A DNA stretch of 64,000 bases from Luscinia megarhynchos (lineage: Eukaryota > Chordata > Aves > Passeriformes > Turdidae): assembly GCA_034336665.1 (NCBI GenBank), contig JAPFBE010000002.1:33645406-33709405 (forward strand), given 5' to 3'. This document shows positions 63,480-64,000 of this stretch, one piece after another. The position numbers and the translations under genes are program-made. The notes beneath the pieces are model-generated. The model had not been told where the DNA came from and did no database searches. It saw only the letters and a list, made by a program, of their open reading frames with translations. Every line of letters begins with the position of its first letter. Within the stretch, counting starts at the first letter, position 1.

Positions 63480-63620
63480 GGTTGAGTTTTTATCTTTGGC
63501 TGTGAGCCGTGCTTGTCCCCTGGAGCCTCCCACAGCAGTCGTGACCAGGAAATGTCGGGCAGCGCCGCCATTTCCAGAGGGGCAGCAGGGCGCTGGGCCT
63601 CGCTTCTGTGAACAATTACA
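63480..63620. promoter_or_regulatory. Second CpG-rich patch with YY1/ETS motifs
   Basis: A smaller CpG-enriched patch follows the main island. It contains GCGCCGCCATTTCC (63562-63575), a YY1-type site, preceded by an ETS-like CCAGGAAATG (63545-63554). It could be an alternative promoter or a shore of the main island. An open frame on each strand crosses it without a recognised protein. Confidence 0.4.
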
Positions 63621-63702
63621 CAGGCACCTAACTTCATCACACTAGAAGTTAATTGCTTTTCCCAGTAAACATGCACATAAGCAGGCCTTCCAAATGGCTA
63701 AG

Positions 63703-63717
63703 TAATTTCTTTTCCAG
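63703..63717 (+). other. Candidate splice acceptor
   Basis: AATTTCTTTTCCAG gives a short pyrimidine tract ending in AG at 63716-63717. It is followed by a GC-richer segment with purine-rich, enhancer-like words (GGAGACGAAGACGCC). It could be the acceptor of a second exon downstream of the CpG-island donors, or a chance match. Confidence 0.2.
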
Positions 63718-64000
63718 GTATTTTGTCTTTGCTGGAGACGAAGACGCCAGGGAGAGGGGAGGCCTCCATGAGGGTGCAGGGTGGCCTGAGGGAAGAGAGC
63801 TTTCCTGAGTGCTGGGGAAGCTCAAGACTGGGACTTATTACTGCTTTCCTTCATGACATTACCACCACAACCAGGCTGACAAGCTTTTCCCTGCCATACC
63901 ATTGTCAAAGCAGAATATTCATCAGTGCCCATATTTGACGTAGCCTTCATACGTGAATCAAAGCTACTTGACTGTAAATTCCTTACTCAGTAAGGGATGA

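Overview
The window looks like a bird autosomal or Z-type segment, most likely from a passerine. Every interspersed repeat I recognise is avian: four or five 5'-truncated CR1 LINE tails and three solo-type long terminal repeats of endogenous retroviruses that are common in songbird genomes. There is no sign of Alu, B1, L1 or other mammalian repeats, nor of bacterial gene organisation. The sequence is AT-rich by eye (I did not compute the value), has only short chance-like ORFs, and is CpG-poor except in two compact islands.

No protein-coding gene can be supported in the 64 kb. None of the open frames gave a protein I recognise, apart from a short piece of the C-terminal CR1 ORF2 protein inside a CR1 copy. 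The longest frames are translations of a simple repeat, of a CpG island, or unrecognised frames whose length is within chance expectation for this much DNA. The window is best read as intergenic and/or intronic DNA.

Layout. 0-5 kb: two LTRs of the same family, both on the minus strand (272-800 and 4255-4843), with a CR1 fragment between them. 5-17 kb: unique AT-rich DNA with a (GAT)8 microsatellite and a small CR1 end. 17.35-19.2 kb: a third LTR of a different family (minus), then a CR1 3' end (plus). 19.2-29 kb: unique AT-rich DNA with a cluster of nuclear-receptor half-sites near 24.5 kb. 29.0-29.7 kb: a hexamer GATGRG tandem array containing two strong G-quadruplex-forming tracts, directly abutting a CpG island. 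30-44 kb: unique DNA with (GATA)16 and two CTCF-like sites. 44.0-44.4 kb: the best CR1 copy, with an internal deletion. 44.4-57.6 kb: unique DNA with a (TG)n. 57.6-58.0 kb: CR1, minus strand. 59.0-59.9 kb: a stretch that reads like a conserved non-coding element, with palindromic homeodomain sites. 62.9-63.7 kb: a second CpG island with two YY1-type motifs and good splice donors, followed by a candidate acceptor. This right edge is the most plausible place for the promoter and 5' untranslated exons of a gene that lies mainly outside the window.

I found no clearly novel biological system. The points most worth following up are the G-quadruplex array beside the CpG island, the candidate promoter at the right end, and the candidate conserved regulatory block at 59 kb.
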